Shown: positions 18,399 through 26,700 of the stretch, in pieces
Layout: every line of letters begins with the position of its first letter
Position numbering within the stretch: position 1 is the stretch's first letter
NCBI GenBank assembly: GCA_019120395.1
Contig: DWVD01000037.1
Coordinates: 1 to 35,319, forward strand
Length of the DNA stretch: 35,319 nt
DNA from: Candidatus Gemmiger faecigallinarum
Lineage (GTDB): Bacteria > Bacillota > Clostridia > Oscillospirales > Ruminococcaceae
Reading direction: 5' to 3'
Made by a program: the position numbers and the translations under genes
Notes under the pieces: model-generated
What the model was told of the DNA's origin: nothing
What the model saw: only the letters and a program-made list of their open reading frames with translations
Database searches by the model: none

Positions 18399-19790
18399 AT
18401 GAAACATCGCCCGCCCTGTACCGCCCTTGCGCTGTCCGCCTGCCTGCTGCTGTCCGCCTGCGCCGGGCCGGGGGCCGCGCCTTCCGGCACGGACGCGCCG
18501 TCCGCCTCCCCCACTCCGTCCGCCGCCGAAACGGCGGACAGCCTGCAATACCTGACCCCCCAGCGGGAGGGCGGCATGTACGCCTCCGGCACCGGCCCCG
18601 GCACCGGCAGCGACGAGCTGCTGCTGTGGGTGGACTATGCCCAGGGCGCCGTCACCTGCCTGTGCGCCCAGCCCAACTGCGACCACCGGACCGACGCCTG
18701 CACCGCCCGCGTCCCCCTGCCGGAGGGCAGCCAGTATACCCCCATCGTCCTCTGCCGCGCCGCGCCGGACGGGCGGCTGATCCTGTATGTCAGCGCGGAG
18801 GCCGGCTCCATCTGGGTGGCCAACGCCGACGGCACCGACCGCCGGGCGGTGGTGGACTGGACCGCCGACAGCATCTACCCCTGGCTGGCCGACGGGGAAG
18901 CCCTCTACTATACCGGCTTCCGGGCAAGCGGGGCGGAGGTCTCGCCCACCATCCTGTACCGGGTGCCGCTGGACGGCGGCCAGCCGGAGGAGGTGCTCCG
19001 GCTGCGCAATGCCGGCGACGGCACCGAGCAGGAGGAGATCATCGGCGCGTGGGGCCGCAATGCGGTCACGCTGTACGCCGACCTGCGGGACGTGATGACG
19101 GTGGCCAAGCCCGACCTGCCGCCGGACGTAACGCCGGAGGAGCACGCCGCAGCCTGGGCCGCCTACGATGCGGAGGTGGCCGGGCACAAAGTCACCCGGC
19201 AGGTCTGCCTGCGCAATGTGGACACCGGCGAAACGACGGTGCTGGCCCAGTGGGAGACCGCCGGCCTGGACGCCGGCTGGCTGACCGGCTGGCAGGATGG
19301 CAGGCTGTACCAGCTGAGCGACGACCTGAGCGCCGCCCGCGTCACCACCCCCGACGGCCAGGTGACCGAGGCGGCGGTGCAGTGGCCGGAGGAGCTGGCC
19401 GGCCTGAGCCACGGCAGCGGCCTGAACGGCATCGTCGGCGGGCAGATGCTGGTCAACTGCTACCCTGCTGATGCGCCCGGCGGCCACCGGGTGGCGGTGG
19501 ACCCGGCCACCGGCGCCTGCACCGAGATCCGCCTGATGCGGCTGGACCCGGGCAACGGCGCCGAGCAGCCCATGAACCTGTACGGCGCCGGCGGCGGGTA
19601 CGTGCTGCTGGCCTGCGAGCAGCGCCAGACCACCCGCACGGAGCTGGGGGCGGACGGGGCGCTTTACGACGCCCAGGTCTACGAGGAACGCTACGGCCTT
19701 TTGACGGTGGAGGACTTTTTGGCCTCCCGCCAGAACTGGACCGAGCTGAACGGCGGGTATCAGCTCTCGGTGTTTGCGGCGGTGGGGTGA
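18399..19790 (+). CDS. Lipoprotein of the C-x4-C-x-H-x4-C family
   Basis: 463 residues. The signal peptide ends in the lipobox LLSAC (Cys about 21), then a Pro/Ser/Ala tether. LCAQPNCDHRTDACTA at about residues 87-102 carries the same motif as the proteins at 8087 and 10262, preceded by a shared LLLWVDYAQG block and followed by VANADGTDRRAVV. The rest shows repeated strand-like units compatible with a beta-propeller. GGAAAGGAAG lies 8 bases before the ATG. No promoter stands out; a weak TTGAAA lies at 18343. It ends one base from the convergent NADAR gene, with no room for a terminator. Function unknown. Confidence 0.82.
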   Translation: MKHRPPCTALALSACLLLSACAGPGAAPSGTDAPSASPTPSAAETADSLQYLTPQREGGMYASGTGPGTGSDELLLWVDYAQGAVTCLCAQPNCDHRTDACTARVPLPEGSQYTPIVLCRAAPDGRLILYVSAEAGSIWVANADGTDRRAVVDWTADSIYPWLADGEALYYTGFRASGAEVSPTILYRVPLDGGQPEEVLRLRNAGDGTEQEEIIGAWGRNAVTLYADLRDVMTVAKPDLPPDVTPEEHAAAWAAYDAEVAGHKVTRQVCLRNVDTGETTVLAQWETAGLDAGWLTGWQDGRLYQLSDDLSAARVTTPDGQVTEAAVQWPEELAGLSHGSGLNGIVGGQMLVNCYPADAPGGHRVAVDPATGACTEIRLMRLDPGNGAEQPMNLYGAGGGYVLLACEQRQTTRTELGADGALYDAQVYEERYGLLTVEDFLASRQNWTELNGGYQLSVFAAVG

Positions 19791-19791
19791 T

Positions 19792-20271
19792 CTACCGCAG
19801 CGCCTCCCGCACCAGCATCAGGGTAAAGCCCATCAGGTTCTGGCCAGTCCACTGGTCCATGCGGAACCGGCGCGGGTCGTCGATGGCGACGCCGTTGCCC
19901 CAGATGCGGTCGTCCGCCGAACATTCCGCCAGCGTGGCGTCGCCGGTGTCCAGCAGATGCCGCCGCAGCTCCACGTTCTGGCGGAATTTTTCCACCAACC
20001 CCTCGTAGACGATGATCTGCCGCAGGCCGTTCCAGATCCTGTCGTTGTAGCCCCGCACCCGGCGGCCCCAGGCCTTGATCTCGGCCGGGTCGTCGGTGGA
20101 CAGGATGGCCTGCATCGCCTCGCCGTCGCCGAACAGCCCGGCCTTGTGGGCCATCATGTACTGCTCCATCGAGGTGAAGGTGGCGCCGCCCAGGTAAAAG
20201 TCGCTGCGGTACCAGTTGCTGAACCAGGGGTTCTCGTCCTCCGGGTTGTGGAAACAGATCAGATCTGCCAT
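19792..20271 (-). CDS. NADAR-domain protein (YbiA-like N-glycosidase family)
   Basis: 159 residues spanning a complete NADAR domain: PWFSNWYRSDFYLGG near the N-terminus, TSMEQYMMAHKAGLFGD (conserved E and K), IKAWGRRVRGYNDRIW, and the C-terminal WGNGV and GQNLMGFTLM. Family members act on ADP-ribose-linked or riboflavin-pathway substrates; some reverse guanine ADP-ribosylation of DNA made by DarT toxins. No DarT-like gene is visible next to it. The ATG at 20271 has AGGAGGGA 6 bases upstream; a longer GTG-type start lies in the terminator and is rejected. Confidence 0.85.
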   Translation of the reverse strand: MADLICFHNPEDENPWFSNWYRSDFYLGGATFTSMEQYMMAHKAGLFGDGEAMQAILSTDDPAEIKAWGRRVRGYNDRIWNGLRQIIVYEGLVEKFRQNVELRRHLLDTGDATLAECSADDRIWGNGVAIDDPRRFRMDQWTGQNLMGFTLMLVREALR

Positions 20272-20285
20272 GGAACTCCCTCCTG

Positions 20286-20321
20286 TAAAAAAGCCCCTGC
20301 CGGTCAAACGCCGGCAGGGGC
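20286..20321 (-). terminator. Intrinsic terminator of the aldolase gene
   Basis: On the minus strand an 11-bp stem (20311-20321 with 20293-20303) followed by TTTTTT. It separates the aldolase from the NADAR gene downstream. Confidence 0.88.
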
Positions 20322-20354
20322 GAATCAGTTTATTGCGGGATCAGCCGGCGGGAC

Positions 20355-21218
20355 TCAGGCCTTGTTGGCGCTGCCGAACAGCTCGATCTTCTCGCGCACC
20401 TTCTCCATGATGGCATCGGCGCCCGGCTTCAGCAGCTTGCGGGGGTCAAAGCCCTTGCCCTGCCGATCCTTGCCGGCCTCGATGTAGCCGCGGGTCGCCT
20501 CGGCAAACACCAGCTGGCAGTCGGTGTTGACGTTGATCTTGCAGACGCCCAGGCTGATGGCCTTCTGGACCATCTCGTCGGGGATGCCGGTGCCGCCGTG
20601 CAGCACCAGGGGAATGTTGTTGGTGGCCTTGTGGATGCGGTCCAGCGCCTCAAAGTCCAGGCCCTTCCAGTTGTCGGGATAGATGCCGTGGATGTTGCCG
20701 ATGCCGGCGGCTAGGAAATCCACGCCCAGCGCGGTGATGCGGGCGCACTCCTCCGGGTCGGCGATCTCGCCGGTGCCCACGACGCCGTCCTCGACGCCGC
20801 CGATGGAGCCGACCTCAGCCTCGATGGACAGGCCCTTGTCATGGGCGTACTCCACCAGCTCCTTGGTCTTGGCGACGTTCTCGTCGATGGGGTAGTGGGA
20901 GCCGTCGAACATGATGGAGGTGAAGCCGGCGTCGATGCAGGCCTTGGCGCCCTCGTAGGTGCCATGGTCCAAGTGTAGCGCCACGGGCACGGTGATGCCC
21001 AGGCTCTCGTCCATGGCCTTGACCATGGCGGCGACCGTCTTAAAGCCGGTCATGTACTTGCCGGCGCCCTCGGACACGCCCAGAATGACCGGGCTGTTCA
21101 TGGCCTGCGCCTGCAGCAGGATAGACTTGGTCCACTCCAGGTTGTTGATGTTGAACTGACCGACGCCGTAATGGCCGTCGCGCGCCTTGCGCAGCATATT
21201 GGTTGCATTTACCAGCAT
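20355..21218 (-). CDS. fba: Class II fructose-bisphosphate aldolase
   Basis: 287 residues, normal for the GatY/KbaY/FbaA-type class II group. The zinc and active-site motifs are seen: ALHLDHGTYEGAKAC, IMFDGSHYPIDENV, EAEVGSIGG (catalytic-loop glutamate region), GNIHGIYP and VLHGGTGIPD. It splits fructose-1,6-bisphosphate into glyceraldehyde-3-phosphate and DHAP in glycolysis; tagatose-bisphosphate specificity is a possible alternative. GGGAGG lies 9 bases before the ATG. It has its own promoter within the tail of the glycosylase gene and its own terminator. Confidence 0.93.
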   Translation of the reverse strand: MLVNATNMLRKARDGHYGVGQFNINNLEWTKSILLQAQAMNSPVILGVSEGAGKYMTGFKTVAAMVKAMDESLGITVPVALHLDHGTYEGAKACIDAGFTSIMFDGSHYPIDENVAKTKELVEYAHDKGLSIEAEVGSIGGVEDGVVGTGEIADPEECARITALGVDFLAAGIGNIHGIYPDNWKGLDFEALDRIHKATNNIPLVLHGGTGIPDEMVQKAISLGVCKINVNTDCQLVFAEATRGYIEAGKDRQGKGFDPRKLLKPGADAIMEKVREKIELFGSANKA

Positions 21219-21328
21219 TGGAATTACCTCCCTGCGATCTTTGCCCGGGCACAGAACATCCGGCCCCGCCCGCGGCTTTTGCCACAGCCGGAACCGACGT
21301 CCCGCCCGGTACGGAAACCTGACGGTTT

Positions 21329-21351
21329 GAAAAAGCGCGAAACGGCGCTTT
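21329..21351 (-). promoter_or_regulatory. Terminator-like hairpin in the fba leader
   Basis: Minus strand AAAGCGC-CGTTTC-GCGCTTT followed by more T. It begins a few bases after the predicted fba start site. It may end glycosylase transcripts or attenuate fba. A second small hairpin (AAACC/GGTTT) follows. Confidence 0.55.
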
Positions 21352-21361
21352 GTCTGGCTTT

Positions 21362-21390
21362 ATTATAGCCCGGCATTGTCAAAAAATCAA
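21362..21390 (-). promoter_or_regulatory. Promoter of fba
   Basis: Minus strand TTGATT (21385-21390), 17-base spacer, perfect TATAAT (21362-21367). The -35 overlaps the stop of the glycosylase gene. It gives a leader of about 135 bases. Confidence 0.78.
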
Positions 21391-22274
21391 CAGCCCGGCC
21401 CCGCTTTCCCGCTCAAACTTTTTGCGCGGGTCTTTTGGCGCTTCTGGGCGGGGGTCATGCCTTTGGGCAGGCGGGTGCGGGCATACTCAAAAATGTACTG
21501 CTGGGCGATGCCCCCGTACCCGGCGGCCGCGCGGGGCTTTCCTTTCGGGAACAGCGTGGCCATGGCCTTTTTGATCCACACGTCCTCCGGCCAGGCGTCC
21601 CAAAAGCCCAGCCCGTACAGCAGCACGCAGTCGGCCACCTTGGGGCCCACGCCCTTCAGCGTCATCAGCCAGGCGCGGGCGGCCGGCAGGGGCAAGGCGG
21701 CCAGCGCTTCGGCGCTGATATCCCCCGCCGCCACGGCGCGGGCGGCTCCCAGCAGGTAGTCCGCCCGCCAGCCGGCCCGCAGCGCCGCCATGGATTCCGG
21801 CGTCTGGGCGGCCAGCGCTTCCGGGGTGGGGAAAGCGCGCCGCCCGCCGGGCAGCTCCTCGCCGCACAGCGCGCACAGCCGCGCCACAATGCCCCGGATG
21901 CGGGGGATGTTGTTGTTCTGGCTGATCAAAAAGGTGCACAGCACCTCAAAAAAAGGCTGGCGCAGCACCCGCAGCCCCGGCGCGGCGGCCACGCACTCGG
22001 CCAGGCGCCTGCTGCCGGCAAACTGCGCCTGGATGGCCCCGTAGTCCATGTCCAGCGCAAAATAGCGGCTCCAGAACCCGTCCTCCGCCGCGGGGCAGTC
22101 AGCCCACAGCGTGTCGTCCTCCACCCGGACACACACCGTATGCCGTCCGGCGACGCCCCGCCAGACGCCGTCCTCCTTTTCCCAGCGGAAGCACTGCCCG
22201 CTGGAAAGCGTTGCATCCAGGTCCAGCCCGCCCGCCGGACCGACGGCGTGCCAGGCCTGCCCTGTTTTCGCCAT
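21387..22274 (-). CDS. ogg: OGG1-type 8-oxoguanine DNA glycosylase/AP lyase
   Basis: 295 residues. The OGG N-terminal domain is seen as LDLDATLSSGQCFRW; the helix-hairpin-helix and catalytic region reads MTLKGVGPKVADCVLLYG with the Schiff-base lysine (as in OGG1 LPGVGTKVADC), followed by the catalytic aspartate in WPEDVWIKKAM. LISQNNNIPRIRG matches the OGG1 helix that inserts Asn into the lesion site. It removes oxidised guanine from DNA. The ATG at 22274 follows a GGAAAGGGGAG site; an upstream extension of 65 codons crosses the promoter and is rejected. It is divergent from the rlmB-type gene. Confidence 0.9.
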   Translation of the reverse strand: MAKTGQAWHAVGPAGGLDLDATLSSGQCFRWEKEDGVWRGVAGRHTVCVRVEDDTLWADCPAAEDGFWSRYFALDMDYGAIQAQFAGSRRLAECVAAAPGLRVLRQPFFEVLCTFLISQNNNIPRIRGIVARLCALCGEELPGGRRAFPTPEALAAQTPESMAALRAGWRADYLLGAARAVAAGDISAEALAALPLPAARAWLMTLKGVGPKVADCVLLYGLGFWDAWPEDVWIKKAMATLFPKGKPRAAAGYGGIAQQYIFEYARTRLPKGMTPAQKRQKTRAKSLSGKAGPGC

Positions 22275-22353
22275 GGCTGCAGCTCCCCTTTCCTGTGCCG
22301 GGGCCCCGCCGCGGCGGCGGGCGGCCCGGTTTTCCACGATTTCCACAACAGGC

Positions 22354-22382
22354 AGTATAACACAGCGCGCCGGGGGACGCAA
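22354..22382 (-). promoter_or_regulatory. Promoter of the DNA glycosylase gene
   Basis: Minus strand TTGCGT (22377-22382), 17-base spacer, TATACT (22354-22359). It gives a leader of about 75 bases. Confidence 0.65.
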
Positions 22383-22462
22383 CGCCGCATGGCGCTGGTG
22401 CAATTTGGCAAAACTGCGGGCAAAAGCGCTGAAATCCAAAAGAAAATCAGCGCTTTTCCAAC

Positions 22463-22491
22463 TTGACAAAACGGTTTATCCGAACTGTTAT
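22463..22491 (+). promoter_or_regulatory. Possible plus-strand promoter inside the DnaA-box cluster
   Basis: A perfect TTGACA (22463-22468), 17-base spacer, TGTTAT (22486-22491). The hairpin at 22552-22576 would stop a transcript of about 80 bases, or the transcript could run on into the methyltransferase gene. Confidence 0.4.
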
Positions 22492-22733
22492 GTGGAAAAG
22501 TTTTCAACAGCTTGTGGAAAATCAGGTGGATAACCGCCCGCTAATCGGGGCAAAATCCGCCTGGCAGGCGGGTTTTCCACCCTTTCAACAGGGTTTTCAA
22601 CATGTGGAAAGGAAAAATTTCCCTCTACGTTCCGTATAAAGCACGTGCCAGCGTCCGACTGCGTCCGGCACAATGCCTACAAATTCCGCCGGAACTGCCC
22701 GGGATTTCTATGGCACAAAACGACAAAGTATGC

Positions 22734-22739
22734 TATACT
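22734..22739 (+). promoter_or_regulatory. Extended -10 of the rlmB-type gene
   Basis: TG-C-TATACT, an extended -10 box; only a weak -35 (TGGCAC at 22711) lies 17 bases upstream. It gives a leader of about 170 bases. Confidence 0.5.
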
Positions 22740-22915
22740 ATACCATGTATCTTTGTATCGGCGTGTCGAAAAAATCCGCGCGCCGGGCGAGAGCGGCGGC
22801 GGCTCCGCCGGACCGGCTGCAGCCGGCCGCCCCGGAAATTTACGCAAAACGCAAACGATCTTGTATCCCTGTCGGCTCGGCCTGTACGCGGCACAGGGGC
22901 AGATGGAGGAAACAG

Positions 22916-23728
22916 ATGGAACACAACAGCCATGCACCGCGCGCCCGGCGCGCCGCCCCGGAGCGGGACGATGACCGCCGCGACACGCTGGTCTGGGGCA
23001 AAAACCCGGTGACCGAGCTGCTGAAAAGCGGCCGTCCGGCGGACACCGTCTACCTGGCGGACAGCCTGCCCGCCGCGGCCGCCGGCTATTACACGGCGCT
23101 GGCCCGGCAGGCCGGCGCCGTGGTCAAAAAAGTGCCCGCCCACAAGCTGCAGAAGATCTGCGCCGGGGCCGACCACCAGGGCGTGGCCGCCCGCGCCGCC
23201 GAGGTGGAATACGCCTCGCTGGAAGATTTGCTGGCCGCCGCCCTCGCCAAGGGCGAGCCGCCTTTCCTGGTTTTGTGCGACGGCATCGAGGACCCGCACA
23301 ATCTGGGCGCGATCCTGCGCTCGGCGCTTTTGTGCGGCGCCCACGGCGTGGTGATCCCCCGCCGGGGCGGCGTGGGCGTCACCGGCACGGTGATGAAGGC
23401 AAGCGCCGGCGCGGCGGCGCGTATCCCGGTGGCGCGGGTGGCCAACCTGGCCCAGGCCGTGCGGGAACTGAAGGAAGAAAACATTTTTGTCTACTGCGCC
23501 GATATGGGCGGCCAGCCGCTGGAGCGCACCGATCTGTCGGGCGCGGTGGCCGTCGTCATGGGAAGCGAGGGCAGCGGCCCCAGCGCGCTGGTGAAAAAAC
23601 TGTGCGACGGCGTCGTCAGCCTGGACATGGCGGCGCGGGACACCGGCGTGGACAGCTACAACGTGTCGGTGGCGGCGGGCATCCTGCTGTACGACATCAT
23701 GCGCCGCCGCGCGCAGGGCGCGGTGTGA
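22916..23728 (+). CDS. rlmB: TrmH/SpoU-family 23S rRNA (guanosine-2'-O-)methyltransferase
   Basis: 270 residues. An N-terminal substrate-binding domain (VWGKNPVTELLKSG, then DHQGVAARAAEVEY) is followed by the SPOUT knot with motif 1 IEDPHNLGAILRSA, motif 2 VVMGSEGSGPS and motif 3 SYNVSVAAGILLYD. This layout fits RlmB, which methylates G2251 in the peptidyl-transferase loop using SAM; another TrmH-group target cannot be excluded. The start at 22916 follows GGAGGA with 5 bases spacing; the upstream open frame has no ribosome site. It begins a plus-strand series of genes. Confidence 0.9.
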   Translation: MEHNSHAPRARRAAPERDDDRRDTLVWGKNPVTELLKSGRPADTVYLADSLPAAAAGYYTALARQAGAVVKKVPAHKLQKICAGADHQGVAARAAEVEYASLEDLLAAALAKGEPPFLVLCDGIEDPHNLGAILRSALLCGAHGVVIPRRGGVGVTGTVMKASAGAAARIPVARVANLAQAVRELKEENIFVYCADMGGQPLERTDLSGAVAVVMGSEGSGPSALVKKLCDGVVSLDMAARDTGVDSYNVSVAAGILLYDIMRRRAQGAV

Positions 23729-23794
23729 GACCGTCCGCCCGGCCCGCAGGCCCGGCGGCAACGATACGCAAGAGTAAGGGGAGAGAAAACGACC

Positions 23795-26700
23795 ATGCCA
23801 AGCAAGCGGACAAACGATTCGGTTGAGCGCATCCTGCAGGAGCTTAACCGGGAGCAGGAGGCCAAGGGCATCCGCGACGGGGTGACCGACAGCAACGTCG
23901 ACGAGATCCTGCGCAGCATCCCGCGCAGCACCGCGCCGGCCGACGATGTGACGGCGACCCTTGGCCCCATCCCGGACGCCGATATGCCCAAGGTGGAGGT
24001 CAGCGCCGACCTGGCGGACCCGGAATCCCGGTTCTCGACCCAGGCGATCAACGAGCTGCTGGCCGACCTGCCCATTTTTCAGCAGCAGAACGGGGCGTCC
24101 CGGCCGTCCGGCCAGCCGGCCGCTCAGCCGGCGCGGCGCACGCAGCCGCAGGCTGCGCCTCAACCCCAGCCGCAGCCGCGCAGCGCAGCGCAGCCGGAGG
24201 CTGCGCCCCGTCCGGCGGAGGAGCCTGCCCGCCCCCAGCAGCCCCAGCGCCCCCAGCCGGAGCGCGAGGCGGCGCAGCCGGACGCCGGGCAGACGGCGCA
24301 GGCGCGCCGCGGCGCCACAGCGGACACCACCCGCACCGGGATCATCAAAAATTTCCTGCGCCAGATGGGCAGCGACGACGATATGGACGCGGCCCAGCTT
24401 TCGCAGCGCAAAAACCAGTTCCAGCGCTTTTTTGAGGAGAGCGTCGCCGTGGTCCCCGACCAGAACGGCCGCATGCCGCCCGAGAAAAAGAAGAAAAAGC
24501 GGGGCATTTTCGGGTTTGGCGGCGGCGATACCGGCGAGATCACCGATGAATTTGTGCCCATCAACGTATCGCTGACCAGCCACCGCGCCGGCGAGGCGCA
24601 GCCGGAGCCGCAGGCGCAGCAGACGCCCGAGCCGGCGCAGGAAGCCGAGCCGGAGCCGCAGGCGGAAGCCGCGCCCCGGCCGCGGAAAGGCGGACTGTTC
24701 GGGCTGTTCGGCCGCCGGGACGAGCCGGAGGAGGAGACCTACGGCGAACTGGACCTGGCCGGGGACGCGGAGGACGCCGTCCCCCGGCAGGAAGAACCCC
24801 TGCGCGCAGCCCCCGCCGCGCCGGACCGGCCCGAGCCGTTCCCCGAACCTGAGCCGGAGCCGGAACCGCAGAAATACGTTTACCATTCCAAATACGCCGG
24901 CACGCGGCGGGTCCACGGCTCGCTGGCGGACACGCTGTCCTCGCTGGGGCTGTACCGCACCAGCACCCGGGACCTGCGCACCGCCGCCCGCGAACAGGCC
25001 GCCGAACCGCCCGCGCCGCCCCCTCAGGCCGAGCCGGCGCCCCGGGAACCTGCGCAGCAGGAACCGGCGGCACAGCAGCCGGCCGCGCAGCAGCCTGCGG
25101 CCGTGCAGCCGCCCCGCCGCAAAAAAAAGCGGGACACGGTGGAATTTACCCCCGGGCAAAAAGCCCATGCCCTGCCCGACACCCCGCCCCAGGCGGAGGC
25201 TTTCCCCTCCTCGGAGCCGGTGGGCGAACCGGTCATGACCGGTTCCAACACGCTGACCACCGGTTTTACCATCAGCATGGACCGGCCGGCCGAGCGGGAG
25301 GACACCCACGACTTTGTGGCCGCCGTGCAGCAAGCGGCGGCGCTGCACCCGAACCGCCGGTCCGCCCGGCAGCCGGAGCCGGAGGACGTCACCGGGCAGG
25401 TGCGCCTGGAGCCGGCTCCGACCGCTGCGCCCCCGTCCGCCACCGGCGAGGTCAGCCTGGGGGCCGGCCCGCAGCAGCCGGAGCCTACCGGGGATTTTGC
25501 GCTGGATTTCCTGGACAACCAGGTGGAGCAGCGCCCCGACACCGCCCAGTTTGTGCGCGGCATCGCCCAGACGCTCAACACCATCCCCGACGAGGATGAG
25601 CCGGATACCGGGCGTTACGCCGAGGCGGCCCGCCGCCTGACCCGCGAGGAGCCCGACGACGGCGAGGAGCCGCCCAAAAAGCGCAGCCGCCGCCCCCGCA
25701 TGACCGGCATGCCGGAGGACGAGCGCGAACACGAACCGGAAGGCCCGTTCCCGGCCGGCCGCGCCCACCACAAGCTGGACTATGAGACGACCGAGGACGC
25801 CCCCCGCGTCCGGCAGGAGCTGGACAACCAGGTGCTGTACCGCACGGTCACGACCATCGTTTCGGCGGTGGCGACCCTGCTGCTGTTGTATCTGGGCACG
25901 GCGGCCGCCGGCGACGTGCTGCCGCTGCCCGCCATGCTGACCCCCGGCATCGCCACCGGCGAGAGCGCCGCCGCCATGGCCGCGGCCGGCGCCACCGCAG
26001 CGCCGCTGCTGGTCGTCATGCTGATCCTGCTGCTGGTCGTATGCGGGCTGAACTGGCAGACCATGGCCTTTGGCCTGCTGGGCCTGGCCCGCGCCCCCAC
26101 CGCCGACACCATGCCCGCCATGGCCGCCGTGGGCGCCGTGCTGCAGCTGGTCGTTTTCCTGATCCAGCCGGCCTGGTACCGCAGCGGCGAACTGTGCCTG
26201 CTGGCCGGCCCTGCCGCGCTGGTGCTGTGCCTGAACGCAGCCGGCAAGCAGATGGACGCCCGCACCGTGCGCGCCAACTTTGACCTGGTCAGCGCGGGCG
26301 TGGACCATGCGGTGGCCTACCGCCTGCGGGACGCCACCGTGGTGCGCACCGTCACCCGCGGCCTGGGCGAGCCCAAACCCAGCCTGCTGGTCAGCCGCCC
26401 CACCGTGCTGCTGAAAAACTTCCTGGCCGGCAGCTCCGCCCGCCGCACCTCGGACAAAAACCAGCAGCAGTTCAGCTGGATTTTGGGCGTCTGCGGCCTG
26501 CTCAGCTTTGTGTTCACCCTGTTTTACCGGCAGGACGCCGGCATGGCCTTCACCGCCCTGGCGGCCGTCTGGTGCCTGGGCGCGCCGCTGGCCGGCACGC
26601 TGATCTCGGCGCTGCCCGCCCAGCGGATGCAGCAGAGCGCGGCCCGTGTGGGCGCGGTCATCCCCGGCTGGAAGGACATCCGCCAGCTGGGCCGCATCAA

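Larger units (their letters stand above)
22330..22611. other. Cluster of DnaA-box-like 9-mers
   Basis: Matches to TTATCCACA on either strand: 22491-22499, 22513-22521 and 22525-22533 (one mismatch each); 22339-22347, 22476-22484, 22573-22581 and 22603-22611 (two mismatches). TTTTCAACA-type spacers lie between them. This pattern resembles oriC or DnaA-binding regions, but no dnaA, dnaN or rpmH gene is in the window. Confidence 0.45.
22275..22915. other. Divergent intergenic region with DnaA-box-like sites and several promoters
   Basis: About 640 bases with no gene that I can support. It holds the glycosylase promoter (22354-22382, minus), a cluster of DnaA-box-like 9-mers (22330-22611), a plus-strand promoter with a consensus -35 (22463-22491), a small hairpin AAAATCCGCC-TGGCA-GGCGGGTTTT (22552-22576) and the extended -10 promoter of the methyltransferase gene (22734). 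Confidence 0.7.
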
